Shown piece after piece: positions 1 to 11,028 of a DNA stretch of 26,491 nt; positions within the stretch are counted from its first letter, which is position 1; every line of letters begins with the position of its first letter. The stretch is from positions 1 to 26,491 of the forward strand of contig FTLJ01000284.1 in NCBI GenBank assembly GCA_900155495.1, in the 5' to 3' direction. The notes beneath the pieces were generated by a model. It was not told the DNA's origin. It did no database searches and saw only the letters and a list, made by a program, of their open reading frames with translations. This DNA is from Porogramme epimiltina. Its lineage: Eukaryota; Basidiomycota; Agaricomycetes; Polyporales; Polyporaceae. Position numbers and translations under genes: made by a program.

Positions 1-446
1 CTACAATGCCGCCCCCTGGGCGCCGCCTTCGATAGCTCTCTTGTGAACCTCCTTTACTAAGGGAGGGGCGGCGTCCGGCCACACTGGGGGCACAGCCCAG
101 TGGTGGAGGTCCAGAAAAGGTGACTCACCTGGCTCCGTGGGGTCGTTGCGCTCCAACGAGCCCCTGGGAAGAGGGGCGACACCGAAGTGCCACCGGAATG
201 GAAGTGGAGGGTGGCCACCGAGGACCACCCCCAGAGCGGGTGATCCAACCTGACTCCGACCAGAGCTGCGTATACGGGCGGAGGCACCACGCACCGAGAT
301 GGCCGGGACCCGAGTGCCTCAGCACCTCCACGCCGCCCAGTTTGGTGACGACGACGGGAGGGTAGGGGGGAAGGAAGGGGAGGGGAGGGGCGACGGGCGC
401 CTAAGTGGATGATGGCGGTATCAGATCAAGGAAGGATGCCTATTAT
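1..446. other. GC-rich left edge, no supported gene
   Basis: This stretch is much richer in G and C than the seven-helix gene that follows. A minus-strand frame is open from 294 to a stop at position 1 (97 codons), but it has no domain, signal peptide or recognisable similarity. A plus-strand frame (120-365) overlaps it, so neither is convincing. It could be the 3' end of a gene or a transposon relic cut by the window edge. A run of G tracts at 356-397 closes the block, just before the duplicated cassette begins. Confidence 0.3.
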
Positions 447-548
447 AGTTCCTGTTACTATTTGGCTGAAGGATGTCATCTAATGCACTGCGCAGATGCA
501 CGGAGTGCAACAATAAAGCTCAGAACTTTAAATCTTATCGTGGCAAGG

Positions 549-556
549 GATAAAAG
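549..556 (+). promoter_or_regulatory. TATA-like box of first seven-helix gene
   Basis: GATAAAAG lies about 95 bp upstream of the ATG at 647. The same motif at nearly the same distance is kept in the duplicate (6684-6691), which supports a real core promoter element. Confidence 0.55.
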
Positions 557-646
557 GGCTTACGAGCCGCGAATGAAGCCTACAGTTACTCTAGAGCTCC
601 TCTTCACGTCTGTTAGAGCTCCCGATTGTAACCTATCTCTCACGCA

Positions 647-2116
647 ATGACATCGACTTCCCCAAGCCCAAACTGTCCCCAATGCTTGAATGATGAAGCA
701 GCAGATTTCCTATTTTTTATGGATGAAGTGCTAGCAGAATATAGTGTGGCTCTTTCAGCGGCGTTATCATGCTTATTTGGTAAGTCGTGCTCTCAGAACT
801 CTTCGTGCTACAGTCTAATGCAGTACTCTGAAATAGGGGCGGTTTCTATATTGGCAGCAATTTCGACCCTTCTCCTTGTGTAAGCTATGAAGCCACATTT
901 TCCTAAAATCGTCATAACTCGTGTTCGGATCAGCCGCAAAGGAGTCGCTGTACGCTCTGTTCAGATTCTGCTGGGCGCTACGGTAGCATTATACGCTTCA
1001 ACATGCGTGTACTTTGGCTACACCCAATCCTTGTATTCAATACAGATCAAATTACTCTCAAATGCCACTTACCATCTGAGTTACAACTCAAATTTCTCAT
1101 TTTTTGACTCTTTTGACCTATGGTCCGACAAAGCAACTACCCAGAAAGGTGCTCTTGCAGGAACACTCGCAGCGAACGTAGGTTGTTAATTTGAGAGGAG
1201 TCTCCTCTTCTTACCAGTGATGTATCACCTACTAGATGATTATAAGCGACACCGTTGTTTGGTGGCGTGCGATGGTAATTTGGCCCAGGAACAAACTAGT
1301 CTTAGGGGCGGGTATCATTCTCCTCGTCACAACTGGGGGTATGTCCTCGATATCAAAATGGACGCCGCTCGTGTACCTTCCTATGAGTCACTCACCAATG
1401 GTTATCCCCTTCCACAGCTTTGGGCATTGTGACCACGTACCAGAATCTACCTCAAGGTTACTCGACTGTACCGTCATCCACTTTCGACGCTGTGGCGGCT
1501 AATCCGATAGCCATGGCATATGATCCTATCGGATTGGCTTGTGCAGTATTATCTCTGGCTACAAATGTGATTGCTACCGCGCTTATCGGCTACAAGGCAT
1601 GGTATGTCCTTCTCCTCCATTCTTCGCAGTGAGTCCTCTGCAACTATTTGCATCAGGATACATAGGCATACTATGCGAAAATATCAAGTACGAGGCAAAG
1701 TCATCCAATCGCATGCGCTAAATGTGATGATGATCATCGTTGAGTCCGGGGTCGGATACTGCCTCATTTGGGTACCTTGCTTTCACTCTATAATTATTCG
1801 TAATACCGACACAGTGTTTTCTAGATCGTCTGTGCTTCATATTTTGGGTTCTCTCTGAAACCTCGGGGCGCACGAACTGATACGGACGAGAATTACATCG
1901 CAAACATGGGGGATTTCGTACTGGGATGCCTAGTTCCCCTAGTTGTAAGTGCTCCACTGCTTCCGTTTCTAATATCATGGCTAACTCACGTCCGATTTTG
2001 GACATATCTATCAGGCGATGTATCCTATGGTCATCATTGTCATTGTGACGATGAACCAATCACCCATCGACACCCTCAACGCCAGCTTTCACTCAAACAG
2101 ATCGGGTCATGTGTAG
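647..2116 (+). CDS. Fungal seven-helix membrane protein, copy 1
   Basis: An intact eight-exon gene encoding 347 residues. Exons are 647-779, 837-879, 934-1177, 1236-1338, 1418-1601, 1657-1771, 1825-1944 and 2015-2116, each bounded by GT-AG and with matching phases. The product should have seven transmembrane helices and resembles a family common in Agaricomycetes. Family-like motifs are the SDxVVWWRA segment after helix 3, SLATNVIATALIGYKAW in helix 5, VESGVGYCLIW in helix 6, and YPMVIIVIVTMNQSP at the end of helix 7. The function of this family is unknown; the topology is receptor-like, but no G-protein motif is evident. Against copy 2 it lacks two codons in exon 3 and two in exon 5, both in predicted loops. 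The ATG at 647 is the first in frame and follows a TATA-like box by about 95 bp. Confidence 0.85.
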
Positions 2117-3437
2117 CCTATGCCGGAAAACACGAGTATTACCCCAATGCCAACCTTCCCTTCTCTCTTACCCACGTGGATTTTCTTGCATGCTCTTTTC
2201 TTCTCACCTCAGTTGTTTTTGCGTGACATCCATCTTGCTTTGTTGTGTATGAAATCGGTACGAAGTTTACTTTCAGTGTTGCCATCATCCCTTCCATGGC
2301 CGTAGTGGCGCTGGCACTCGTTTCCAACGTGTCTATTTTTTGTAAAGAATGTCATTGCCCTATATACGCCCCTCAATCATCCCCGGACTGCTGTGTAAAA
2401 CTTCGCTAGCCAGATTACCCAAATGCGATCGCTGGTATGCAATCCAATCATGCTAGTCTTAGCCCCTCTACATCACTTACATCACAATTAATGACGGGCC
2501 CTGCACCACTCCCATGCATGATGCCTTCCCTGGCTTCCTCTTTCCGAGATAATCCCTCCCACCATTCGAGAGCAACAGGAACTGAAGCAAGCTCTTGTAT
2601 GACTTAGGGTACTGCAACGCAAGAGTCATATTGCAGTCTTCGACGTCAAACTCGGACATGCCGTGAGGACGCGGGAGAGCGTTCACGACGAGTGCACCAT
2701 GCGGTTAGAGAGCAAGGGAAAGAGGTGTTAGATTTTATATCTAGACAGCGACAGAGTGTAGTCCATGAACCTATCTCCGCATAGCGTCCCGAGGGGGGCG
2801 AATCATTGGACAATGGGCTATGATAGTTTGAACGTATTTCATAGAACGATACCGCTTCTCCCTAGAACGCAAAATCCGTAAGGAGACAAGAATGCTATTT
2901 ACGGGTACAGAGGGGAATCTTAACGCCTACGGCGCGACGTTCGTGGTGGGTGGTCGTCATCGCTGGAGATGGCGGTTCGCAGTGAGTAGGTCATACACTG
3001 AAAAAAGGAATGGTGGGCACTCCATGAGTCTAGAATAACTGACATGCGATCAGACAAGAGAAGCCAGCCCGTAGGTTCGACTTACAGGAGCCTAGTGATA
3101 GCGGCCGACTTACTTCCCGCGCGCTGCGCCATCGGAGCTCCAGCAGCCTAGTGTAGAAACTTCGCACTGATGCCCGAAAAATACTACAGTTGCGACTCGT
3201 CACCGACAGGAGAGGGTCGGAAACGCATGGGAGAGACTCTAAACGTTTTCGAAAGATGACTGCATGCATCTCCGGGAGGAGGGGGTTCCGCTCTATCCGG
3301 GGTTGGGCGCGACTTGAAGGGGAAACACCGTCCTAATAAGCATACACGATACGCCAGAGCTGTAATGGGAGCGATTTGAAAGCTTGCAGAGCTACAACAA
3401 CATTGATACTATACAGTGGATAAATCCGCTCCTAGGT
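2117..3437. other. Intergenic region, 3' of both converging genes
   Basis: No gene is supported. The first 520 bp match the region after copy 2 (8275-8820) with indels that are not multiples of three, so it is probably 3' untranslated or decayed sequence. About 2640-3130 is present only in this copy and shows no ORF, terminal repeats or target duplication. From about 3130 the match to copy 2 resumes up to the stop codon of the secreted-protein gene. Confidence 0.6.
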
Positions 3438-4441
3438 TCATGCAAACGTCATGTCCTCAAACGTAAACGTCTGTGCAAAACACGCTCAGCATCTCGTTCC
3501 AGGCAAGATGAGACAGACTCACCGTCTCCCACGCATCCCCATATATCTTCTTGTAAACGTCCATGTCTCCGACCAGCACGAACGCGCGCGAGTGGGGGAC
3601 GTACACAATCGTTGCATCCGCGATGCGCCCGTCCGCATTCGTCCACACGGGCAAGAGGCGACCATTCTGCAAATCGAGTGTCCACATCTCAGACTGCGCA
3701 GGGGAAGGGCCGAGGTACGTTGCTTGTGCAAAGGAGTTCGCGGCCGGGAGCGCGGCCCCACGGGGTTCTACATGCGATTTCAGGGCAGGGGCAAGAGGCG
3801 AAGCGGACGAGACTCACCCTGGCCGGTGCCTACGAGGTACACGAAATCGGCGGTGCCGCGCTTCAGATCCCTCCCCCAGTTTTCGTACCCCGTCGTCCCA
3901 CCGAAGAACCCAAAATCCGCAAATCCATCCTGCGCACGCCCGCAATCAGCGCCCGCGCCCATATCTGCACTCGGAAGGAGCACTCAGCACTCACCAGGGT
4001 CTCCATCCCAAACACCTCCCCTGCGGTCTCGCCCTCCTCCACCTCGGGACACGCTGGTAATCGGAAGGTCATCGCCTGGCCCCGCTCTGCCGCGATCTCG
4101 TACTCCCCATACACGTTCCCTCGGCGCCCCACGTATCCGATCGCCTCTACACCTTCCCCAGCCACCACGCGCGCCCTGACGACCCCCATCTGCTTCGAAC
4201 ACCCAGGGGGCTCCGCCGCTTCATCGTCTTGTATGGGCTGAGATCGGAAAGTAGGATGCGTAGGGAGGGAACGCGTTGGGCGGCGAATGGGATTCGTGTC
4301 GTGTAGACTGGTAGGGCGGTCGTGCGCATCGACGAGAACGTCTTGCGGAGAGTCGGACACGCCACTGTCAAAGGACGGAGTGGGCACGGCGAGAATGGAG
4401 GACGCGATGGAGAGGACTAACGCCCATAAGGCAAGGTACAT
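3438..4441 (-). CDS. Secreted protein of unknown function, copy 1
   Basis: Four exons on the minus strand (4441-3995, 3929-3818, 3767-3523, 3470-3438) encode 278 residues. The start gives a typical signal peptide: a hydrophobic stretch from residue 2, with cleavage probably near residue 18 (SSILA|VP). A short variable linker with many Pro, Thr and Ser follows, then a conserved body with CSK, GYVGRRGN, YGEYE and PACPEVEEGE. After intron 1 come FADFGFFGGTTGYENWG and FVYLVGTG; exon 3 carries WTNADGRIADATIVYVPHSRA. Intron 1 was placed at 65 bp, using the CAG before GATGGATTT, because a nearer AG would leave only 30 bp and break the frame. No catalytic motif is recognised. It sits between the seven-helix gene (tail to tail) and the hydrophobin (same strand). 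The last residues (EDMTFA) differ from copy 2. Confidence 0.8.
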
Positions 4442-5313
4442 GGTGCGGGGAGGACGGAAGGGGCACGGTGACGAAGCAGAGCGCGGGGCCAGCCTTAAGG
4501 ACCGTGGGCGCAGCGTGCACGATGGCGGTGGCGACGATCGTGCATGTGTCGAGCGAAGAGCGCCTCAGGGGCGGGGGTAAGACAGTCGAGTGACCGGGGC
4601 GGACTCCGCGGCGGGGGAAGGGCGCGGTTGGCGAGCGGAAGAGACCGAAATGGCGGTTATATGCGCCTGTCAGGAAGTTTTGAGTGGCACGGACAAGGCA
4701 CCGAAGCCGGGCAAGCGACAGACCTCATTACTGTCGGCGTGCTAGTACATGCCTGTGTTGGACCAAGCGAAAACATAGCGAGTGCAAGGAGCAGGCTCAA
4801 AGGCGTCGTTGAGAGAGCGAGTGCTTGCGGGATGGGGGAACGATTTCTCGGTCTGGGGCGCTTACCTGGAGATCTCCACGCCGTTCAAACTCCGCACAAC
4901 CAGGCACTTTATCTTATCTACAAGTAAGCGCCGATGATCTCTGACACCACCACTGGCGCCGACTCGTGCCTCTCTGCTCCTCCACGACCTTTGCGATGGC
5001 GGCGATGGACCTAGTCACGCTCTCGCCAGAGATCCACGCCTAGAGGCCCTTCTGCAGTCGGCCTTTGTGCAAGTCATTTGCAAGATCTCACACACTGCTT
5101 CTCGCCCAATGTGAAGGTCAGAGCTAACTGGTTCGAGTCACTACAACGAATCGTTGCGCTGACATGCTCCCGGTCCTAGGACGATGCTATGTCTAACGTG
5201 AAGCGCAATAACCCGTGACATTGTCGAAGCTCCACAGCTACATTCACCAGTCGGTAACAACTGTTGACACGCGCCCTGTCCCCTCCATCGGTCTTCTTTG
5301 GCGAATGTTTTGT
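4442..5313. other. Hydrophobin 3' flank and promoter of secreted gene
   Basis: No gene is supported. The half next to the secreted-protein gene carries its TATA box and is well conserved with 10132-10500. The half next to the hydrophobin stop is conserved with about 10600-11028. Open frames here are short and do not match between the copies. Confidence 0.6.
4657..4663 (-). promoter_or_regulatory. TATA box of secreted-protein gene, copy 1
   Basis: On the minus strand the sequence reads CATATAACCGCC, about 215 bp upstream of the ATG at 4441. The same element occurs at 10347-10353 in copy 2, at about the same distance. Confidence 0.5.
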
Positions 5314-5738
5314 TCAGAGCGTGATCGGGAGGCAACCGATGGAAATCAGCCCGCCTGGACAGGGGAGGTTAGTACCACACATTTCTCTCCATTCTAAGCG
5401 TATAATCTTACCGTAAGAGTTGTCCTGGCAGCACACCGTCTGCGCGTCACTGCATAACACTATCAGCCACAAGTCCTTCAGCACACGACCATCAAAGAAT
5501 ACACTCACCAGCTGTTGCCCGAGCCAACGCCGACGACGCTGACTGCGGAGCACGTTAGGCCGACGAGGATGTCGAGGTCCTGGAGGACGATGTCGAGCCC
5601 CGCGAGCACCTTGGACGCGGACGGGTCGCTCGCCTTCTCGACCGACTCGCAGCACTGGATCGGGCCCGTGCTGCACGACTGCGCGAGCGCGGAGGTGGCA
5701 GCGGCGAGGATTGCGATGGCGGTGGGCCTGGAGAACAT
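5314..5738 (-). CDS. Class I hydrophobin, copy 1
   Basis: Three exons (5738-5509, 5449-5412, 5354-5314) encode a 102-residue hydrophobin: a small secreted protein that self-assembles at hydrophobic-hydrophilic interfaces and coats aerial hyphae, fruit bodies or spores. A signal peptide covers about residues 1-20 (ending SALAQ). Eight cysteines follow the hydrophobin pattern C-X6-CC-X32-C-X13-C-X5-CC-X12-C, and the long third spacing places it in class I. Exon 2 is 38 nt and exon 3 is 41 nt, exactly as in the two other hydrophobins of the window. The mature protein differs from copy 2 at one residue (Ile for Val in the DLDILVGL stretch). A CATAAAA promoter element lies about 80 bp upstream. 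The unknown secreted protein follows on the same strand, 870 bp downstream. Confidence 0.95.
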
Positions 5739-5816
5739 TGTTGGGCTGGGTGAGTGGGCTGGTTGTGAACGTCTGGTGGTTGTTCGCTGATCCTTACGGT
5801 GTGTTTAGGAGCGCGC

Positions 5817-5823
5817 TTTTATG
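5817..5823 (-). promoter_or_regulatory. TATA-like box of hydrophobin copy 1
   Basis: CATAAAA on the minus strand, about 80 bp before the ATG at 5738. The equivalent element is present in copy 2 at 11532-11539. Confidence 0.5.
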
Positions 5824-6683
5824 TATTTCTGCGCGCGGTATGTCTCGACCTCCTCGCTTGCTCGCCTAGTGCGCGGAATAGACCTGCATGTTTCCGCCCC
5901 GAGAGATATGACGTTGCTCCAGTATGTCCTCACCATGCACGCGGCGGGACTTTTGCGAGTGGACCTCGACGCCCTCTTTCCCAGAGCGGCGCGAGCGGCG
6001 AGTGCGACCCGCTCGCGAAGATCAAACGAGTCGCACGCGGCCAGCGTAGATGAGAGCGAACCCCAGTCCGCACTTCCGAGAGTCTACCCACAATGGGAGC
6101 TCCACGGACAATAGATTCCCTGGTACAGACATTTTTCCTTCTGATTCCTCTGATGCACAGTCTGTAAGCGCAACCGTCATCTATCAGAACATAAATTTCA
6201 TCGAGGTAGCGTGATACGTTCACCCATTGATATCATCAACGAAAGTACGCATCGGTGGCACGCGTAGATACATGGAAGGGTGGGATCTATTTCTTCATTT
6301 CTCGTGGGGCTATTGCCTCTACCCGACCCTAAAAACTTTATCACTAGTAAAAATGATAGCGAAATCTCGTACCCTTGCTACCGCCTAGCAGTGACGTCCC
6401 AGAACAACTTCGATGTCTGCGCTATCAATATGGACGACTCTCACGGGGGCACGCGATACTTACTTGGTCTTCGAGTGGGTTGAGGGTGCATGGTACAACG
6501 GTCACTCAAGGAATGTTGGTTTCCCTAAGCTCTACCATGCATTGATATTTATCCAGAGACGTACTCGAACAATTTTTTCACGGTTCCTGTTACTATTTGG
6601 CTGTAGGATGCCATCTACCACATCGCGCAGATGCACGGAGTGCAACGATAATGCTCACAACTTGAGATCTCACCATTGGATAG

Positions 6684-6691
6684 GATAAAAG
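6684..6691 (+). promoter_or_regulatory. TATA-like box of second seven-helix gene
   Basis: GATAAAAG, about 95 bp upstream of the ATG at 6785, matching 549-556 in copy 1. Confidence 0.55.
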
Positions 6692-6784
6692 GGCTTGAGA
6701 GCCTCCAACGAAGCCTACAGTCACTCCAGCGAGGCTCCTCTTCACGTCTGCTAGAGCTCCCAACCATAACCTATCTCTCACGCA

Positions 6785-8274
6785 ATGACATCGAGCTCCC
6801 TAGGCCCAAACTGTCCCCAATACGAATCTTATACACCGGTAGACTTCCTGGATATCATGAGTAGTATGCTAGCAGAAAGCAACGTGGCTGTTTCAGCAGC
6901 GTTGTCATGCTTGTTTGGTAAGTCGTGTGCTCGTACCTTTGAGTGCGTACTATCTCATGCAGCACTATGAAATTCTGAAATAGGGGCAGTTTCTATATTG
7001 GCAGCAATGGCCACACTTCTCCTTGTGTAAGCTATGAAGCCATATTTTCCTGGAATCATCATAACCCGTGTTCGGATCAGCCGCAGAGGAGTAGCTCAAC
7101 GCTCCGTTCAGATCCTGCTGGGCGCTACGGTAGCATTATACATTTCAACCTGCGTGTATTTTGGCTACACCCAATCCTTGTTATCAATCCAGAGCAAACT
7201 GATCTCAAATGCCATTATCTACCTGGATCCTTCCTACAGCTCAACTTGCTCATATGGAGAGTCTGTAAACCAGTGGTTCGACATTTCAACTGCCCAAACA
7301 GGTGCTCTGGCAGGCACACTTGCAGTGAACGTAAGTAGTTAATTTGAGAGGACCCCTCTCTTCTTACCAGTCGTTTATCACCTACTAGATGATCATAAGC
7401 GACATGGTTGTGTGGTGGCGCGCGATCGTAATTTGGTCCAGGAATAAAATAGTCTTAGGGGCGGGTATCATTCTCCTCGTCACAACTGGGGGTATGTCGT
7501 CGATATCAAAATGGATGCCGCCGGTGTACCTTCCTATGAGTTACTGATCAAAGGTTATTCCTTCCACAGCTTTGGGCATTACAATGGTTACGACGTCCCA
7601 GAGTCTCTCCCAAGTTGACTCGACTATACCGTCATCTGCTACTGACGCTCTGGGGTCGATTCCGATGGCCATGGCATACGATCCTATCGGATTGGCTTGT
7701 GCGGTTTTATCTCTGGCTACAAACGTGATCGCTACCGCTCTTATCGGCTACAAGGCATGGTATGTCATTTTCCTCCATTCTTCACAGGGAGTCCTCTACA
7801 ACTATTTGCATCAGGATACATAGGCATACTATGCGAAAGTATCAAGCACGAGGAAAAGTCACGCAATCGCACGCGCTAAATGTGATGATGATCATCGTCG
7901 AGTCTGGGGTCGGGTACTGCCTCCTATGGGTACCTTGCTTTCACTCTATATTTATTCGTAATACCAACACAATGTTTTCTAGATCGTCTGTGCTTCCTAT
8001 TTTGGGTTCACTCTGAATCCTTGGGACGTACAAACTGATACGGACGAGAAATACATCGCAAACATGGACGATTTCGTACTGGGATGCCTAGTTCCCCTAG
8101 TTGTAAGTGCTCCACTGCTTCCGTTTCTAATATCATTTCTAACTCATCTCGAACTTTGGACACGTCTATCAGGCGATGTATCCTATGGTCATCATTGTCA
8201 TTGTGGCGATGAACCAATCACCTATCGACAGCCTCTATGCGAGCTTGCACTCGAAGAGATCGGGGCATGTGTAG
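6785..8274 (+). CDS. Fungal seven-helix membrane protein, copy 2
   Basis: Eight exons (6785-6917, 6984-7026, 7081-7330, 7389-7491, 7570-7759, 7815-7929, 7983-8102, 8173-8274) encode 351 residues with every junction in frame. Predicted helices lie at roughly residues 35-58, 66-88, 132-156, 162-183, 215-237, 259-287 and 308-330. The exon 4 acceptor is the AG at 7387-7388: the earlier CAG at 7369-7370 would run into a stop after five codons, while the chosen one restores the family motif SDMVVWWRA. Long external loops follow helix 2 (with a possible N-glycosylation site, NxS/T, lacking) and helix 6. The gene is intact and similar to copy 1 throughout, which suggests both are functional. The role is unknown; a receptor or sensor is possible from topology alone. 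Confidence 0.87.
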
Positions 8275-9133
8275 CCCATGCCAGAAAACACGAATATTCC
8301 CCCAATGCCACCCCTCCATTCTCTCTTACTCACGTGGAATTTCTTGCATGCTCTTTTCTTTTCACCTCAGTTGTTTTTGCGTGGCATCCGTCTTGCATTG
8401 TTGTATTAACAAATCCTATGAAATCGGGACGAAATTTACTTTCAGTGTTTCCATCATCCCTTCCAACGCTGGAGTGGTGCTAGCATCCGTTTACGACGTG
8501 CCTGTTTTTGTAAACTTGAATGTCACTAATATATGCGCCCCTCAATCATTGCCGGACTGTTCTGTCAAAATCCGCTGGGCAGATCACCCAAACGTGATCA
8601 TTGGTATGAAATTCAATCATGCCAGTACTAGTCTTTGCCTCTCTACATCACCTACATCACAAGATCCTTTGGCAAATGACGGGCCCAGCACCATGCCCAT
8701 GATGCCTTCCCTGGCTTTTCGGGATAATCCCTCCCACCATTCGAGGGCAACAGGAACTGAATCAAGATCTTGTATAGCATTCAATGACTTAGCGTACCGC
8801 AACACAGGAGTCATATCGCAGTCTTAAGAACTTCCAGGAGTCTAGCAATATCGGGACTTCGCACTGATGTGCACGAAATATTAGCGTTGCGGTCCATGAC
8901 GGACGCATTGATGTCGAAAATGTGCGGGAGTGGCTCTGAACGCCTCCCGACAATGACTACATACTTCTTCCGAGAGGTACAGCGTCGTCTGGTGGTGGGC
9001 GCTATTTGAAGAGGAAACTCCATCATAGTAAGCGTACGCCGGGGCTGTGGTGGAAATGATATGAATGCCTGCCGAGATACAACAGCGCTGATAGTATACA
9101 GTGGATACATCCTCTCCTAGGTTCATGCAAACG
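8275..9133. other. Intergenic region between converging genes
   Basis: No gene is supported. It corresponds to 2117-2640 plus 3130-3437 of copy 1. A 196-codon plus-strand frame (8237-8827) starts inside the last exon of the seven-helix gene in another frame, and is broken by indels in copy 1, so it is not accepted. Confidence 0.6.
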
Positions 9134-10131
9134 TCACATCTCCTCAAACGTAAACGTCTGTGCAAAACACAGTCAGCGCCTCGTAGCAACCACCATGACG
9201 GGACAACTCACCGTCTCCCACGCGTCCCCATACATCCTCTTGTACATGACCATGTCTCCGACCAGCGCGAATGCGCGCGAGTGCGGGACGTACACAATCG
9301 TCGCGTCCGCGATGCGCCCGTCCGCGTTCGTCCACGCAGGCACGAGGCGGCTATTGTGCGAGTCGAGTTTCCACATCTCAGACTGTGTGGGGGAACGGCC
9401 GAGGTACGTCGCTTGGGCGAACGAGTTCGCGGCCGGGAGCGCGGCCCCACGAGGTTCTGCACGCGATTTCAGGGAAGAGTGCGAGAGGTGAGGTGGGCAA
9501 GACTCACCATGACCGGTGCCGACGAGGTACACGAAATCGGCGGTGCCGCGCTTCAGATCCCTCCCCCAGTTTTCGTACCCCGTCGTCCCACCGAAGAACC
9601 CGAAATCCGCAAATCCGTCCTGCGCACTCCCGCAATCAGCGCCCGCGCCCATCTCTGTACTCGGAAGAAGTACGGGGTACTCACCAGGGTCTCCATCCCA
9701 AACACCTCCCCTGCGGTCTCGCCCTCCTCCACCTCGGGACACGCTGGTATCCGGAACGCCATCGCCTGCCCCCGCTCTGCCGCGAACTCGTACTCGCCAT
9801 ACGCGTTTCCTCCACGTCCCACATACCCCTCCACCTTTACACCCTCCTCGGTCACCAAGCGCGCCCTTACGACGCCCGTCCGCTTCGAACACCCAGGGGG
9901 CTCCGCCGCTTCATCGTCTTGTATGGGCTGAGATCGGAAAGTAGGATGCGTAGGGAGGGAACGCGTTGGGCGGCGGATGGGGTTCGTGTCGTGTAGACTG
10001 GTAGGGCGGCCGTACGCATCGACGAGAACCCCTTGCGGAGAGTTGGACACGCCACTGTCAAACGACGGAGTGGGTACGGCGAGGATGGAGGACGCGATGG
10101 AGAGGACGAGCGCCCAAAAGGCGAGGTGCAT
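9134..10131 (-). CDS. Secreted protein of unknown function, copy 2
   Basis: Four exons (10131-9685, 9619-9508, 9456-9212, 9157-9134) encode 275 residues. Layout matches copy 1: signal peptide (MHLAFWALVLSIASSILA), a Thr, Pro and Ser-rich linker, a body with PPGCSKRTG, YGEYEFAAERGQ and PACPEVEEGE, then FADFGFFGGTTGYENWG, FVYLVGTG and ADATIVYVPHSRA. The two cysteines in the body (PPGC and PAC) are kept in both copies and may form a disulphide. Exons 1 to 3 have the same lengths in both copies (447, 112, 245 nt), so drift has been held in frame. The extreme C-terminus is shorter here (EEM then stop) because two extra bases bring in an early TGA. No enzyme motif is recognised. It lies 900 bp downstream of the hydrophobin on the same strand. 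Confidence 0.8.
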
Positions 10132-11028
10132 GGTGCGAGGAGGGCGGAAGGGGCACGGCGACGAGACAGAGCGCGGGGCCAGCCTTAAGGACGGTGGGCG
10201 CAGCGTGCGCGATGGTGGTGGCGGCGATCGTGCATGTGTCGAGCGAAGAACGGGTTAGGGGCGGGGGGACGACAGTCGAGTGACCGGGGCGGAGTCCGCG
10301 GCGGGGGAAGGGCGCGGTTGGCGAGCGGAAGAGTCCGAAATGGCGGTTATATGCGCCTGTCAGGAAATTTTGAGCGGCACGAACAAGGCACCGAAGCCGG
10401 GCGAGGAGCAAACCTAGCAAGCCTTGCCGTACTAGTACACACCTATGTTGGACCAAGCGAAAACATAGCGAGTGTAAGGAGCAGACTCAAAGGCATCGTT
10501 GAGAGAGCTAGTGCTTGCGTCGGACAGTGGGAGAACGAAACCTAAGTCTGCGGCGCTTACCTGGAGATCTCCACGCCGTTCAAACTCCGCGAACCCAGCC
10601 ACTTTATCTTATCTAAACGTAAGCGCCAAAGATCTCTGACATGCCCGCTGACGCGTTCCTCTCTGCTCCTCCACGACCATTGCGGTGGCGACGATGGAGC
10701 TAGTCGTGTTCTCGCCCAAAATAGGCCCCTATAGGCCCTTCTGCAGTCGGTCTTTGTGCAAAACCGATCTCACATACTACGTCGCATCCAGCATCAAGGT
10801 CAGAGCTGACTAGCGCTGACTGGTTCAAGTCACTACAACGAATCGTTGCGCTGACACGCTCCCGATCATAGGCGGTGCTATGCATACGCTCGCTCGCGTG
10901 GAATGTCCACCATGAAGCACAATAAACCCCTGGCATAGTCGAAGCTCCACAGCTACATTCACCAGTCGGTAACAACTGTTGACACGCGCCCTGTCCCCTC
11001 CATCGGTCTTCTTTGGCGAATGTTTTGT
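10132..11028. other. Hydrophobin 3' flank and promoter of secreted gene, copy 2
   Basis: No gene is supported. The layout matches 4442-5313, with the TATA box at 10347-10353. Short open frames do not correspond between copies. Confidence 0.6.
10347..10353 (-). promoter_or_regulatory. TATA box of secreted-protein gene, copy 2
   Basis: CATATAA on the minus strand, about 215 bp before the ATG at 10131, identical in sequence context to 4657-4663. Confidence 0.5.

Larger units (their letters stand above)
448..6040. repeat. Tandem segmental duplication, cassette copy 1
   Basis: Similarity to copy 2 begins at the same short motif (448 here, 6583 there) and runs past the hydrophobin promoter to about 6040. 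Gene order, orientation, intron positions and TATA boxes are the same in both copies. Divergence is clear in non-coding DNA, with many small indels, so the event is not recent. This copy carries roughly 480 bp (about 2640-3130) that the other lacks. The edges are estimates from reading the two copies side by side. Confidence 0.9.
5739..6784. other. Hydrophobin promoter and spacer between cassettes
   Basis: 5739-6040 is the hydrophobin upstream region, similar to 11454-11748. About 6040-6582 is unique to this place and separates the two cassette copies; no gene, RNA or repeat was recognised in it. From 6583 the sequence is the upstream region of the second seven-helix gene. Confidence 0.55.

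Noticed and set aside
3384..4241. Long plus-strand frames opposite the secreted-protein genes (also 9101-9931)
   Set aside because: They are shadows of the GC-rich minus-strand exons; the minus strand has the signal peptide, consistent introns and matching exon lengths in both copies.
8237..8827. 196-codon frame after the second seven-helix gene
   Set aside because: Starts in the wrong frame inside the last exon and is broken by indels in copy 1.
9653..9684. A 32 bp first intron in the secreted-protein gene (30 bp in copy 1)
   Set aside because: Too short for a fungal intron, and in copy 1 the nearest AG breaks the frame. The CAG 33 bp further on gives a 65 bp intron with a branch-like CTGAT and keeps frame in both copies.
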